Positions 1 through 6,318 of a stretch of DNA of 9,630 bases are shown here, piece by piece (within the stretch, counting starts at the first letter, position 1; the number at the start of each line of letters is the position of its first letter). Both the position numbers and the translations under genes were made by a program. The notes below the pieces were generated by a model. The model had not been told where the DNA came from. It was given only the letters and a program-made list of their open reading frames with translations, and searched no databases. The stretch is from the NCBI GenBank assembly GCA_021793935.1, contig JAJYRV010000056.1, positions 1 to 9,630 of the forward strand, given 5' to 3'. The stretch comes from Actinomycetes bacterium. GTDB lineage: Bacteria > Actinomycetota > Actinomycetes > Actinomycetales > Beutenbergiaceae.

Positions 1-1
1 C

Positions 2-601
2 GGCGTCGTCGCCAACCAGCCCCAGCAGATGGCCGGAACCCTCGACATCGCCGCCTCGGAGAAGGCCGCCCGGTTCGTGCGCACCTGCGACGCGTTCAAC
101 ATCCCGGTACTCACGTTCGTCGACGTGCCGGGCTTCCTGCCGGGAACCGACCAGGAATGGAACGGGATCATCCGCCGCGGCGCGAAACTCATCTTCGCCT
201 ACGCTGAAGCGACCGTGCCGCTCATCACCCTGATCACCCGTAAAGCTTACGGCGGGGCCTACATCGTCATGGGGTCGAAGAAGCTCGGGGCCGACATCAA
301 CCTTGCCTGGCCGACCGCCCAAATCGCCGTCATGGGCTCCTCCGGAGCGGTGAACATCCTCCAGCGGCGCGCACTGAAAGAGGTGGAAGACGCCGGCGGT
401 GACGTCGAGGCGGAGCGGGAGCGGCTCGTGGACGAGTACGAGGACGCGATCGTCAACCCGTGGGACGCGGCGGCGCGCGGGTATATCGACGCCGTCATCA
501 ACCCGGCGGAGACCCGCGCGCAGATCGTGCGGGGCCTTCGGGCGCTGCGGACGAAACGTGCGCAACTACCGGCGAAGAAGCATGGGAACATTCCGCTGTG
601 A
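2..601 (+). CDS. Acyl-CoA carboxylase carboxyltransferase beta subunit (AccD/PccB type), 5' truncated by window edge
   Basis: This is the C-terminal ~199 residues of a biotin-dependent carboxyltransferase, normally about 520-540 aa; the start lies outside the window. The open frame runs from base 2 and opens with GVVANQP, a conserved motif of the family. It continues with [10 protein letters not shown], the GGAY-VMGSK stretch and [21 protein letters not shown], which form the acyl-CoA binding half with its oxyanion-hole glycines. The enzyme moves the carboxyl group from carboxybiotin to an acyl-CoA in the cytoplasm. The residue after GGAY is Ile (ATC at 263-265). As I recall, this position sets acetyl- versus propionyl-CoA preference in Streptomyces AccB (Ile) and PccB (Asp), so the surrounding sequence looks PccB-like but the key residue AccB-like. 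The stop codon overlaps the epsilon-subunit start, so the two are translationally coupled. Family certain; substrate uncertain. Confidence 0.96.
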   Translation, partial: GVVANQPQQMAGTLDIAASEKAARFVRTCDAFNIPVLTFVDVPGFLPGTDQEWNGIIRRGAKLIFAYAEATVPLITLITRKAYGGAYIVMGSKKLGADINLAWPTAQIAVMGSSGAVNILQRRALKEVEDAGGDVEAERERLVDEYEDAIVNPWDAAARGYIDAVINPAETRAQIVRGLRALRTKRAQLPAKKHGNIPL

Positions 602-867
602 GTACCTCACCCACCGACCCGCAGCTCGCCGCGCTCGCCGAGGCCGTGAGCGCCGGCCTGCCTGGAATCAAGGTCGTCAAGGGCGAACCCGATGAGGCGG
701 AACTCGCTGCGCTCGTTGCGAGCATCCTGTCGGCGCGGGCCGCCCGACAGGCGGCGACGGACGATGGGGCGGGCTCCTCGGTGTGGGGGGATCCGCGGCG
801 GCGCTGGGGCGTGCCGGCGCAACCGAACCGCACCGCGTGGCGCTGGAGTAGTCACCAGGCCTGGTGA
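598..867 (+). CDS. accE: Acyl-CoA carboxylase epsilon subunit
   Basis: This small protein (89 aa) follows the beta subunit and overlaps it by 4 bases (GTGA), with a GTG start at 598. The pattern fits the actinobacterial epsilon family: an N-terminal helix, then the core [19 protein letters not shown] near residues 23-41, a variable Ala/Arg linker, and a C-terminal W..PRRRW....P..TAWRWS segment (63-84). Epsilon binds the alpha/beta complex and raises its activity in Streptomyces and Mycobacterium; it has no catalytic residues of its own. The GTG start was chosen because the overlap with the beta-subunit stop is the standard arrangement and the sequence begins the family domain; an in-frame start further upstream would lie deep inside the beta gene. 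The last codons and stop lie in a perfect palindrome (852-867). The call rests on context and motif together. Confidence 0.9.
   Translation: MSTSPTDPQLAALAEAVSAGLPGIKVVKGEPDEAELAALVASILSARAARQAATDDGAGSSVWGDPRRRWGVPAQPNRTAWRWSSHQAW
852..867. terminator. 16-bp perfect palindrome over the accE stop codon, possible bidirectional terminator
   Basis: TCACCAGGCCTGGTGA reads the same on both strands and includes the accE stop codon. As RNA it can form a 6-bp stem with a GGCC loop. It sits between convergent genes (accE and the deaminase, 14 bases apart), where a bidirectional terminator would be expected. There is no U-tract, as is common in GC-rich actinobacteria, so the terminator role is inferred. 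Confidence 0.45.
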
Positions 868-879
868 GAGCCGCGGCTC
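868..879. repeat. 12-bp perfect palindrome next to the previous one
   Basis: GAGCCGCGGCTC is self-complementary over 12 bases and begins directly after the 16-bp palindrome at 852-867. It ends 2 bases before the stop of the convergent deaminase. The two dyads fill the whole intergenic space and may act together to stop transcription from both sides, or may be a protein-binding site. The function is inferred. Confidence 0.5.
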
Positions 880-881
880 CG

Positions 882-1364
882 TCACTCCCCGGCGAACACC
901 CGCTTGTGCAGAGCTTTCATCTCCTCATCGAGCCCCGGCACGGGCCCGCGGACGGCGACCGCTGGCGCGACCTGTTGAATCGGGAGGGTCGCAACTGGAC
1001 CGGGTTCGAGGCCCCACTCGGCTAACCAGGCGACGAGCTGCTTCGAGGAGTGCACGTACACGATGTCACCGAGGCCGACCCACGCGTGCGCGGCCGCGCA
1101 CATCGGGCAGTGTTCACCCGAGGTGTACACGGTGACTTCCGCCCGTTCCTCCGGGCTCATGTTCTCCGCCGCCCACCGGGCGAGGAAGAATTCTGGGTGG
1201 CGGGTCTTATCACCGCCGGCGATCCGGTTGCGATCCTCTGCGCGGATGTTTCCGGCCGCGTCGACCAGCACGGAGCCAAACGCTTCGTCCCCGTGCTCGA
1301 ATGCCTCGCGGGCGAGCTCGACGCAGCGGCGCAGGTACGTCAGTTCACGATCATCAAAACTCAT
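882..1364 (-). CDS. Zinc-dependent nucleoside/base deaminase (cytidine deaminase-like fold)
   Basis: The 160-aa protein belongs to the cytidine/deoxycytidylate/guanine deaminase superfamily. The zinc site is intact: HPE at residues 56-58 (His56 ligand, Glu58 proton shuttle) and TSGEHCPMC at 81-89 (Cys86 and Cys89 ligands). Near the N-terminus, EHGDEAFGSVLVD (23-35) is the usual substrate-side strand. The HPE and EHCPMC variants differ from the textbook HAE and PCxxC; I recall them as typical of a widespread bacterial 'nucleoside deaminase' subgroup whose substrate is not established. The reaction is hydrolytic removal of an amino group from a base or nucleoside in the cytoplasm. A GGAG Shine-Dalgarno lies 5 bases before the ATG at 1364, which supports the start. 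It lies 99 bases downstream of the membrane-protein gene on the same strand, so co-transcription is possible. It is not TadA, because the tRNA-binding features are absent. Confidence 0.9.
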   Translation of the reverse strand: MSFDDRELTYLRRCVELAREAFEHGDEAFGSVLVDAAGNIRAEDRNRIAGGDKTRHPEFFLARWAAENMSPEERAEVTVYTSGEHCPMCAAAHAWVGLGDIVYVHSSKQLVAWLAEWGLEPGPVATLPIQQVAPAVAVRGPVPGLDEEMKALHKRVFAGE

Positions 1365-1463
1365 AGCGGCTCCAGACTATCGGGCGGCGGGAGCTTCCGC
1401 AGAGAAACACTGCTACCACTCACGCAGACCCACCGCGGGAGCAGACGCACTTCGGAGTGATCC

Positions 1464-1889
1464 TTACCTGCGTTGAAGGGCGAGCAGCAGGGCCCCGCCG
1501 ATAATCAGCAGGGCGATGCCCGCGAGCGCAAACGGCACCGGGTTGAACAGGTCCGCGCACGTGCTCGAGGCGGGGGTGTGCGAACACTTCAGGCCCGGGC
1601 CGCCGCGGTTGGCGGCGGCGAGGTACAGGGGCGTGAGCGCCCCACCGATCAACAACGCCGGCGAGGAACGAGGAGAGGTCCGGCGCACGGCGAGCACGAT
1701 CCCTAAGGCGAGCGCTCCGGCGAGGACGAACCAACCGATGGACGGCAGGCTCGCGACCCCGAAGGTGACCAGCAGCCCGAGGAGTGCCCACCACGCCGCG
1801 GGTTTCCACCAGTGTTCTCCGACGCGCTCGTGGTGGCCGGCGCCGCGGTGGCGGCCCTGCGGGCCAGCGGCAGGATCTACTGTATTCAT
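1464..1889 (-). CDS. Small four-TM membrane protein of unknown function
   Basis: I do not recognise a named family. From the ATG at 1889 the product is 141 aa. It has a hydrophilic N-terminus rich in His and Gly (His at 14, 19, 20 and 26), then hydrophobic segments at about 31-48, 51-68, 75-93 and 118-138. The loop between the last two carries RGGPG and two cysteines (Cys102, Cys111), which could pair if the loop is outside the cell. The C-terminus ends in QRR. An earlier in-frame ATG at 1928 would add 13 residues. I prefer 1889 because GAGGTG sits 7 bases upstream of it, while no Shine-Dalgarno precedes 1928. The deaminase gene follows on the same strand after 99 bases. Short proteins with this TM layout and a GGPG...C...C loop occur in other actinobacteria, to my recollection; a transport or enzymatic role cannot be read from the sequence. 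Confidence 0.8.
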   Translation of the reverse strand: MNTVDPAAGPQGRHRGAGHHERVGEHWWKPAAWWALLGLLVTFGVASLPSIGWFVLAGALALGIVLAVRRTSPRSSPALLIGGALTPLYLAAANRGGPGLKCSHTPASSTCADLFNPVPFALAGIALLIIGGALLLALQRR

Positions 1890-2217
1890 CGCGCTCAGCA
1901 CCTCATTGTCGCTCGTGCCCAGCCCCATCTGCGCAGGCGCTTGCCGCCAACTCTAAGGCCAGGAAACCCGCGCGGCAATGCCCAGGGCCCAAGCAGATTC
2001 ACGAGAACCCTGCTCGGCCGTGTTCCCCTCCCCGGGCATGCGTTCCCGGTTCTCGACGTGCTCCCGCTCGAGGCTCTCCATCGCCCTGGAAGGCAGGGGC
2101 AAGCCGAGCCATGATTGCATCGTGGGCAGCGAAGTTGGCGCTGTAGCAACAAACGACGATCACGCACTGATCCCCGCGCCCCGTGGACTTTGAGCCGCTC
2201 TCCGCTAACCTGCTGAG
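1890..2217. other. Gene-free stretch between the membrane-protein gene and maf
   Basis: None of the frames here shows a family motif, and the longer ones lack a good ribosome binding site. It must hold the divergent control regions of the minus-strand membrane gene and of maf. The last ~35 bases carry a likely maf promoter. One weak hairpin (CCCTG at 2084-2088 with CAGGG at 2094-2098, 5-base loop) is visible. No tRNA, riboswitch or repeat array was seen. Confidence 0.6.
2184..2211 (+). promoter_or_regulatory. Likely maf promoter giving a leaderless transcript
   Basis: TAACCT at 2206-2211 fits the actinobacterial -10 pattern TANNNT and ends 6 bases before the GTG start. A 4-of-6 match to TTGACA (TGGACT, 2184-2189) lies 16 bases upstream of it. 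With transcription starting about 7 bases after the -10, the mRNA would begin at or next to the GTG. No independent Shine-Dalgarno lies at normal distance. Confidence 0.5.
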
Positions 2218-2832
2218 GTGACCTCACTCCTGCTCGCCTCCGCCTCCCCCGCCCGTGCCGCCACGCTCCGCGCGGCGGGCATTGAACCCATCATCGTCGT
2301 CTCCGACGTCGATGAGCCGGCAGCGCTCGCCGAGGCGGCCAAGAACGTCCCGCTCACCGTCGCGGAATCCGTGCAGGTCCTCGCCGAGGCGAAGGCCCGA
2401 GCCGTCGCGGCCGAGCATCCGGGGCGCGCTGACATCACGCTGGGCTGTGATTCGCTGTTGGAACTCGACGGCGAGGGCCTGGGCAAACCCGAATCGGCCC
2501 GCGTCGCCCGCGAGCGCTGGCGCAGGATGCGCGGGCGGACCGGGACCCTACACACCGGGCACTTCGCGATCACCTCCGGCGGGCGCACCGCGGGTGCATC
2601 CGCGAGCACCGAGGTCACCTTCGCCCACGTCAGCGACGAGGAGATCGATGCCTACGTCGCGACGGGAGAGCCATTGAAGGTTGCGGGCGCATTCACCATC
2701 GACGGGCTCGGGGGTCCGTTCATCACGAAGATCCGCGGGGATCACCACGCCGTCGTGGGGCTGAGCTTGCCCGTATTGCGCACCCTGCTCGCGAGCCTCG
2801 GGGTCTCCTGGCCCTCCCTGTGGAACCAGTGA
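2218..2832 (+). CDS. maf: Maf-like nucleoside triphosphate pyrophosphatase
   Basis: The 204-aa product matches the Maf/YhdE/YceF family in length and motif order: LLLASASPAR at 4-13, GCDSLLELDGEGLGKPES at 76-93 (Asp78 is the presumed catalytic base; Lys90 is in the conserved GKP), RMRGRTGTLHTG at 103-114, and AGAFTIDGLGG...I.GD...VVGLSLP at about 156-185. These enzymes hydrolyse dTTP, UTP, CTP or modified nucleotides to the monophosphate and pyrophosphate, which limits misincorporation; some affect septum formation. Whether this one prefers dTTP/UTP or m7GTP-type substrates cannot be read safely. The GTG start is supported by a -10 box 6 bases upstream and by the family motif starting at residue 4. 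In Mycobacterium tuberculosis, maf also lies between accD5-accE5 and accA3 (from memory), so the neighbourhood is conserved although two minus-strand genes intervene here. Confidence 0.93.
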   Translation: MTSLLLASASPARAATLRAAGIEPIIVVSDVDEPAALAEAAKNVPLTVAESVQVLAEAKARAVAAEHPGRADITLGCDSLLELDGEGLGKPESARVARERWRRMRGRTGTLHTGHFAITSGGRTAGASASTEVTFAHVSDEEIDAYVATGEPLKVAGAFTIDGLGGPFITKIRGDHHAVVGLSLPVLRTLLASLGVSWPSLWNQ

Positions 2833-2891
2833 GGGCAAATTTGTGCAATGCTCATAAGAGTGCTCCGGCAATGGTGATCCATCGCACCCCG

Positions 2892-2915
2892 ATACTGTAG
2901 GTTCCCTACAAGTAT
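2892..2915. promoter_or_regulatory. Operator-like inverted repeat upstream of accBC
   Basis: TGTAGG (2896-2901), TTC, CCTACA (2905-2910) is a perfect 6-bp inverted repeat. The match extends outward to ATAC (2892-2895) and GTAT (2912-2915) if one unpaired A at 2911 is allowed. The size and spacing suit a dimeric repressor such as a TetR-type lipid regulator (FasR-like), but the regulator is a guess. A hairpin in a maf read-through transcript is the other reading. Confidence 0.5.
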
Positions 2916-2940
2916 TAGTTGGCGCGCTTCCCGGCGATGA

Positions 2941-2955
2941 ACAGAAATTTTCTGT
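2941..2955. promoter_or_regulatory. 15-bp AT-rich palindrome upstream of accBC
   Basis: ACAGAAATTTTCTGT has perfect 7-bp arms around a central T. It is strikingly AT-rich against its GC-rich surroundings and lies about 15 bases before the proposed -35 box of accBC. That is a suitable place for an activator or repressor site. The binding protein is unknown. Confidence 0.5.
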
Positions 2956-2969
2956 CCCCTCGCGCCTGC

Positions 2970-2999
2970 TTGGGAGTCGGGCCATGCGGGTACTAACGT
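2970..2999 (+). promoter_or_regulatory. Possible accBC promoter
   Basis: TTGGGA (2970-2975) and TAACGT (2994-2999) are separated by 18 bases and resemble -35 and -10 boxes. The -10 lies within the palindrome TAACGTTA (2994-3001). Transcription from here would give a leader of about 40 bases containing the palindrome AGAGATCTCT (3024-3033) just before the Shine-Dalgarno AAGGAG (3035-3040), 5 bases from the ATG. The prediction is by eye and weak in the -35. Confidence 0.35.
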
Positions 3000-3045
3000 T
3001 ACGGAAGAACAGCTCTGAACCTAAGAGATCTCTGAAGGAGAGTGC

Positions 3046-4839
3046 ATGACCGCCACCGGGAGCCGCCCGCTGCGCAAGGTTCTCATCGCCAACCGGGGCG
3101 AGATTGCCGTCCGGATCGCGCGCGCATGTAAGGACGCGGGCATCGCTTCCGTCGGGGTCTACGCCGATCCCGACCGCACCGCCCTGCACGCCAAACTCGT
3201 TGACGAGGCCTTCGCACTCGGCGGCACCCGCGCCGCCGAGACCTATCTCGATCCGGCAAAGATTCTCGACGTCGCCCGCCGAGCGGGGGCGGATGCCGTT
3301 CACCCGGGCTATGGGTTCCTCGCGGAGAACGCCGACTTCGCCCGCGCCGTCATCGGCGCCGGGCTCACGTGGATCGGCCCCCCGCCCGCGGCGATCGACG
3401 CGCTCGGCGACAAAGTCAGCGCCCGCCACATCGCGGGCCGGGCCGGGGCGCCCCTCGTTGCCGGCACGCCAGACCCGGTCACCAGCGCCGAGGAGGTCGA
3501 GGCCTTCGCAACCCAGCACGGCCTGCCCGTCGCGATCAAGGCCGCCTTCGGAGGCGGCGGGCGCGGGCTCAAGGTCGCCTACACCCTGGAGGAGATTCCC
3601 GACCTGTTCGACTCCGCCGTGCGGGAAGCGACCGCGGCGTTCGGGCGGGGGGAGTGCTTCGTGGAACGGTTCCTCGACCGGCCCCGCCACGTGGAGACCC
3701 AGTGCCTCGCGGACAACCACGGCACCGTCGCCGTGCTCTCCACCCGGGACTGCTCGCTGCAGCGGCGCCACCAGAAGCTCGTGGAAGAAGCCCCCGCGCC
3801 GTTCCTCACCGACGACCAGCGCGAGACCCTGCGCCACGCCTCGATCGACATCCTCAAAGAAGCCGGCTACCGCGGGGCGGGCACGTGTGAATTCCTCATC
3901 GGCTCCGACGGCACGATCTCCTTCCTCGAGGTCAACACCCGCCTGCAGGTGGAGCACCCCGTGACCGAGGAGATCACCGGGGTGGACATCGTGCGCGAGC
4001 AGCTGCGCATCGCCGCGGGTGAAGAGCTCGGGTACACCGATCTGCCCACCCGCGGGCACTCGATCGAGTTCCGCATCAACGGTGAGGACCCGTACGCGAA
4101 CTTCCTGCCCACACCCGGCACCCTCACCACCCTCGACTGGCCCGCGGGCCCCGGGGTACGCGTGGACACCGGAGTCGTCGCGGGCGATACGATCTCGGGG
4201 GCCTTCGACTCGATGCTCGCGAAGATCATCATCACCGGCGCCACCCGCGAGGAGACCCTCGCCCGCGCCCGCCGCGCGCTCGCCGAAACCTCGATCGAGG
4301 GAATGGCCACGGTGATGCCCTTCCACCGGGCAGTGCTCGAGCACCCCGCCTTCGCCGAAGATTTCCGCGTCTACACCACGTGGATCGAATCGGAGTTCCT
4401 CGAGGAGTTCACCCGCCCCGAGGACGCCCCGGCCCCCGTTCCCGCTCCCGTCGTAGAGGAAGAGGAGTCGATGGAGCGGGTCGTGGTCGAAGTGGGCGGC
4501 AAACGCCTCGAAGTCGTGCTCCCCGCGGGCCTCGGGCTCGGCGGGAACAACAAGCCGAAACAGCGCCGGCCCCGCCGCTCGGGAAACCGGGTGGGCGCAG
4601 GCGCAGGCGGGGGGAACGCGCTGGCGATCCCGATGCAAGGCACGATCGTCAAAGTAGCCGTGGAAGACGGCGACGTCGTAGCCGAAGGCGACCTCGTCGT
4701 CGTCCTCGAAGCGATGAAGATGGAACAGCCCCTCGTGGCCCACCGTTCAGGCCGAGTCCACGGGCTGAGCGCGCAGGCCGGCCAGACGGTTTCCGCCGGG
4801 GGCGTGATCTGCCAGATCGACGACGTCGACCCGGCATGA
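3046..4839 (+). CDS. accBC: Acyl-CoA carboxylase alpha subunit: biotin carboxylase fused to biotin carboxyl carrier protein
   Basis: The 597-aa protein carries ATP-dependent biotin carboxylation and the biotin carrier in one chain, as in actinobacterial AccA3/AccBC. The biotin carboxylase N-domain starts with [17 protein letters not shown] (12-28). The ATP-grasp part has [15 protein letters not shown] (164-178; Lys165), RHVETQ (214-219; His215), [15 protein letters not shown] (234-248; Lys244), Glu282, and [14 protein letters not shown] (295-308; Glu295, Asn297, Arg299). Arg343 lies in the C-domain EFRINGEDP. By comparison with E. coli AccC all key residues are present. A charged and Gly-rich linker (about 455-525) leads to the biotinyl domain, with EAMKM at 555-559 and biotin-accepting Lys558 (4717-4719). 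Its partners are the AccD and AccE subunits encoded at 2-867. The Shine-Dalgarno AAGGAG fixes the ATG. The MFS gene overlaps its stop. Confidence 0.97.
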   Translation: MTATGSRPLRKVLIANRGEIAVRIARACKDAGIASVGVYADPDRTALHAKLVDEAFALGGTRAAETYLDPAKILDVARRAGADAVHPGYGFLAENADFARAVIGAGLTWIGPPPAAIDALGDKVSARHIAGRAGAPLVAGTPDPVTSAEEVEAFATQHGLPVAIKAAFGGGGRGLKVAYTLEEIPDLFDSAVREATAAFGRGECFVERFLDRPRHVETQCLADNHGTVAVLSTRDCSLQRRHQKLVEEAPAPFLTDDQRETLRHASIDILKEAGYRGAGTCEFLIGSDGTISFLEVNTRLQVEHPVTEEITGVDIVREQLRIAAGEELGYTDLPTRGHSIEFRINGEDPYANFLPTPGTLTTLDWPAGPGVRVDTGVVAGDTISGAFDSMLAKIIITGATREETLARARRALAETSIEGMATVMPFHRAVLEHPAFAEDFRVYTTWIESEFLEEFTRPEDAPAPVPAPVVEEEESMERVVVEVGGKRLEVVLPAGLGLGGNNKPKQRRPRRSGNRVGAGAGGGNALAIPMQGTIVKVAVEDGDVVAEGDLVVVLEAMKMEQPLVAHRSGRVHGLSAQAGQTVSAGGVICQIDDVDPA

Positions 4840-6284
4840 CCCCTCCCCCGGTGACCTCGCGCACCGCGTGGGCGTCGCTGTGGGCGATGGTCATCGGGTT
4901 CTTCATGATCCTCGTGGACACGACGATCGTGTCCGTCGCGATGCCTGCGATGATGCGCGGGCTCGGCGCGGATTACACGCAGGTGCTGTGGGTGAACTCC
5001 GCCTACCTGCTCACCTACGCGATCCCGCTGCTCATCACCGGCCGGCTCGGGGACAAGTTCGGGCCGCGCACGCTCTACCTCTCCGGGCTGGTGGTGTTCA
5101 CCCTCACCTCCCTGTGGTGCGCGCTCGCCGGCTCGATCACGTCGTTGATCCTCGCCCGCGCCATCCAGGGCCTCGGCGCCTCGATGATGACCCCGCAGAC
5201 GATGGCGGTCATCACCCGCACCTTCCCCGCCGACCGGCGGGGCAAGGCGATGTCGCTGTGGGGCGCGACGGCGGGCGTGGCGATGCTCGTGGGTCCCCTC
5301 GCCGGCGGCGTGCTCGTGGACGCCGGGGGGTGGGAGTGGATCTTTTTCGTGAACGTGCCCGTGGGGATCATCGGATTCGTACTGGGATTCGCGTTCATTC
5401 CCCGCCTGCCCTCGAGCGACCACCGCTTCGACCTCGTCGGGGTGGCGCTCTCCGCGGCCGGGATGTTCTGCCTCATCTTCGGCATCCAGGAGGGCCAGAC
5501 GTACGACTGGGGCCACATCGTCGGCCCGATCTTCGTTCCGCTGCTCATCGGTGCCGGGGTGGTGATTCTCGGGCTCTTCCTGCTCTGGCAGCGGCACACG
5601 TTCTCCGAACCGCTCGTTCCCCTCATCCTGTTTCGCGATCGCAACTTCTCGCTGGGGAACCTCGCGATCGCCAGCGTGGGGATCTCCATCACCACCGTGG
5701 CGTTCCTGCTCATGTTGTACGCCCAGAACGTCCGCGGTTTCACGCCCACGCAGGCGGCGATGCTCATGATTCCCCAGGCGATCCTTTCCGGAGCGCTCGC
5801 TCCCATCGCCGGGATCCTCGTCGACCGGGTTGCCCCTCGCCGGCTCGCTCCGTTCGGGCTGTTCACCGCCGCGGGTTCCCTGCTGTGGCTCGCGATCGCG
5901 CTCTCGCCGACCACGCCGGTGTGGTTACTGCTGCTCACCCTCGGGCTGTTCGGGGTCGGGAACGCGTTCCTGTGGTCCCCGTTGTCGGTGACGGCGATCC
6001 GCCGCCTGCCCCTGACCGCTGCGGGCGCCGGCTCCGGGGTGTACAACACCACCCGGCAGGTGGGGTCCGTGCTCGGTTCCGCGGCGCTGGCCGCCATGAT
6101 GAACTGGCGGATCCAGGCCGCCGCGGCGGGGATGAGCACCGAGAGCGGCGCGGTTGCCGCCGAACGTGCCGCCGATTACACGGCGGCGATGGCCCAGACG
6201 CTGCTCCTGCCCATCACGGGGCTCCTCCTCGCCGGGGTGATCGCGCTGTTCTTCGTCGGCCACCCGCGCACCGACCGGGTCTGA
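4836..6284 (+). CDS. DHA2-family MFS drug/metabolite exporter (14 TM, EmrB/QacA-like)
   Basis: The 482-aa protein shows the signatures of 14-helix proton-coupled exporters. [13 protein letters not shown] (25-37) is motif D1 of DHA2 with its membrane Asp28. [10 protein letters not shown] (69-78) is motif A in the TM2-TM3 loop, and [14 protein letters not shown] (107-120) is motif B with Arg108. [12 protein letters not shown] (147-158), followed by [12 protein letters not shown] (166-177), is motif C, the antiporter signature. Hydrophobic segments continue to the C-terminus, ending in [11 protein letters not shown]. The ATG at 4836 overlaps the accBC stop as ATGA, so translation is coupled and the two genes are expected in one operon. 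The substrate cannot be read from sequence; lipophilic drugs, dyes or a lipid-related metabolite are all possible. The coupling to the carboxylase is suggestive but not proof of a functional link. Confidence 0.94.
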   Translation: MTPPPVTSRTAWASLWAMVIGFFMILVDTTIVSVAMPAMMRGLGADYTQVLWVNSAYLLTYAIPLLITGRLGDKFGPRTLYLSGLVVFTLTSLWCALAGSITSLILARAIQGLGASMMTPQTMAVITRTFPADRRGKAMSLWGATAGVAMLVGPLAGGVLVDAGGWEWIFFVNVPVGIIGFVLGFAFIPRLPSSDHRFDLVGVALSAAGMFCLIFGIQEGQTYDWGHIVGPIFVPLLIGAGVVILGLFLLWQRHTFSEPLVPLILFRDRNFSLGNLAIASVGISITTVAFLLMLYAQNVRGFTPTQAAMLMIPQAILSGALAPIAGILVDRVAPRRLAPFGLFTAAGSLLWLAIALSPTTPVWLLLLTLGLFGVGNAFLWSPLSVTAIRRLPLTAAGAGSGVYNTTRQVGSVLGSAALAAMMNWRIQAAAAGMSTESGAVAAERAADYTAAMAQTLLLPITGLLLAGVIALFFVGHPRTDRV

Positions 6285-6312
6285 TGACGAGCCGGGCGAG
6301 CCCACGTAGGCT
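6284..6312 (+). promoter_or_regulatory. Likely dapD promoter giving a leaderless transcript
   Basis: ATGACG (6284-6289, 4 of 6 bases of TTGACA) and TAGGCT (6307-6312, TANNNT) are 17 bases apart. The -10 ends 6 bases before the dapD ATG, so the transcript would start at or within a base or two of the start codon. No other convincing Shine-Dalgarno is needed. The -35 begins on the last base of the MFS stop codon. Confidence 0.55.
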
Positions 6313-6318
6313 AAGGCC

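Noticed and set aside
1890..1928. N-terminal extension of the membrane protein to ATG 1928
   Set aside because: No Shine-Dalgarno precedes 1928, while GAGGTG stands 7 bases before the ATG at 1889.
2548..4743. 731-aa open frame on the minus strand
   Set aside because: It lies antisense to maf and accBC, which have full family motifs; its composition (long Gly/Asp/Glu/His/Arg runs) is what GC-rich coding DNA gives in the opposite strand.
4371..5597. 408-aa minus-strand frame across the accBC/MFS junction
   Set aside because: It is antisense to two well-supported genes and its composition is low-complexity charged residues.
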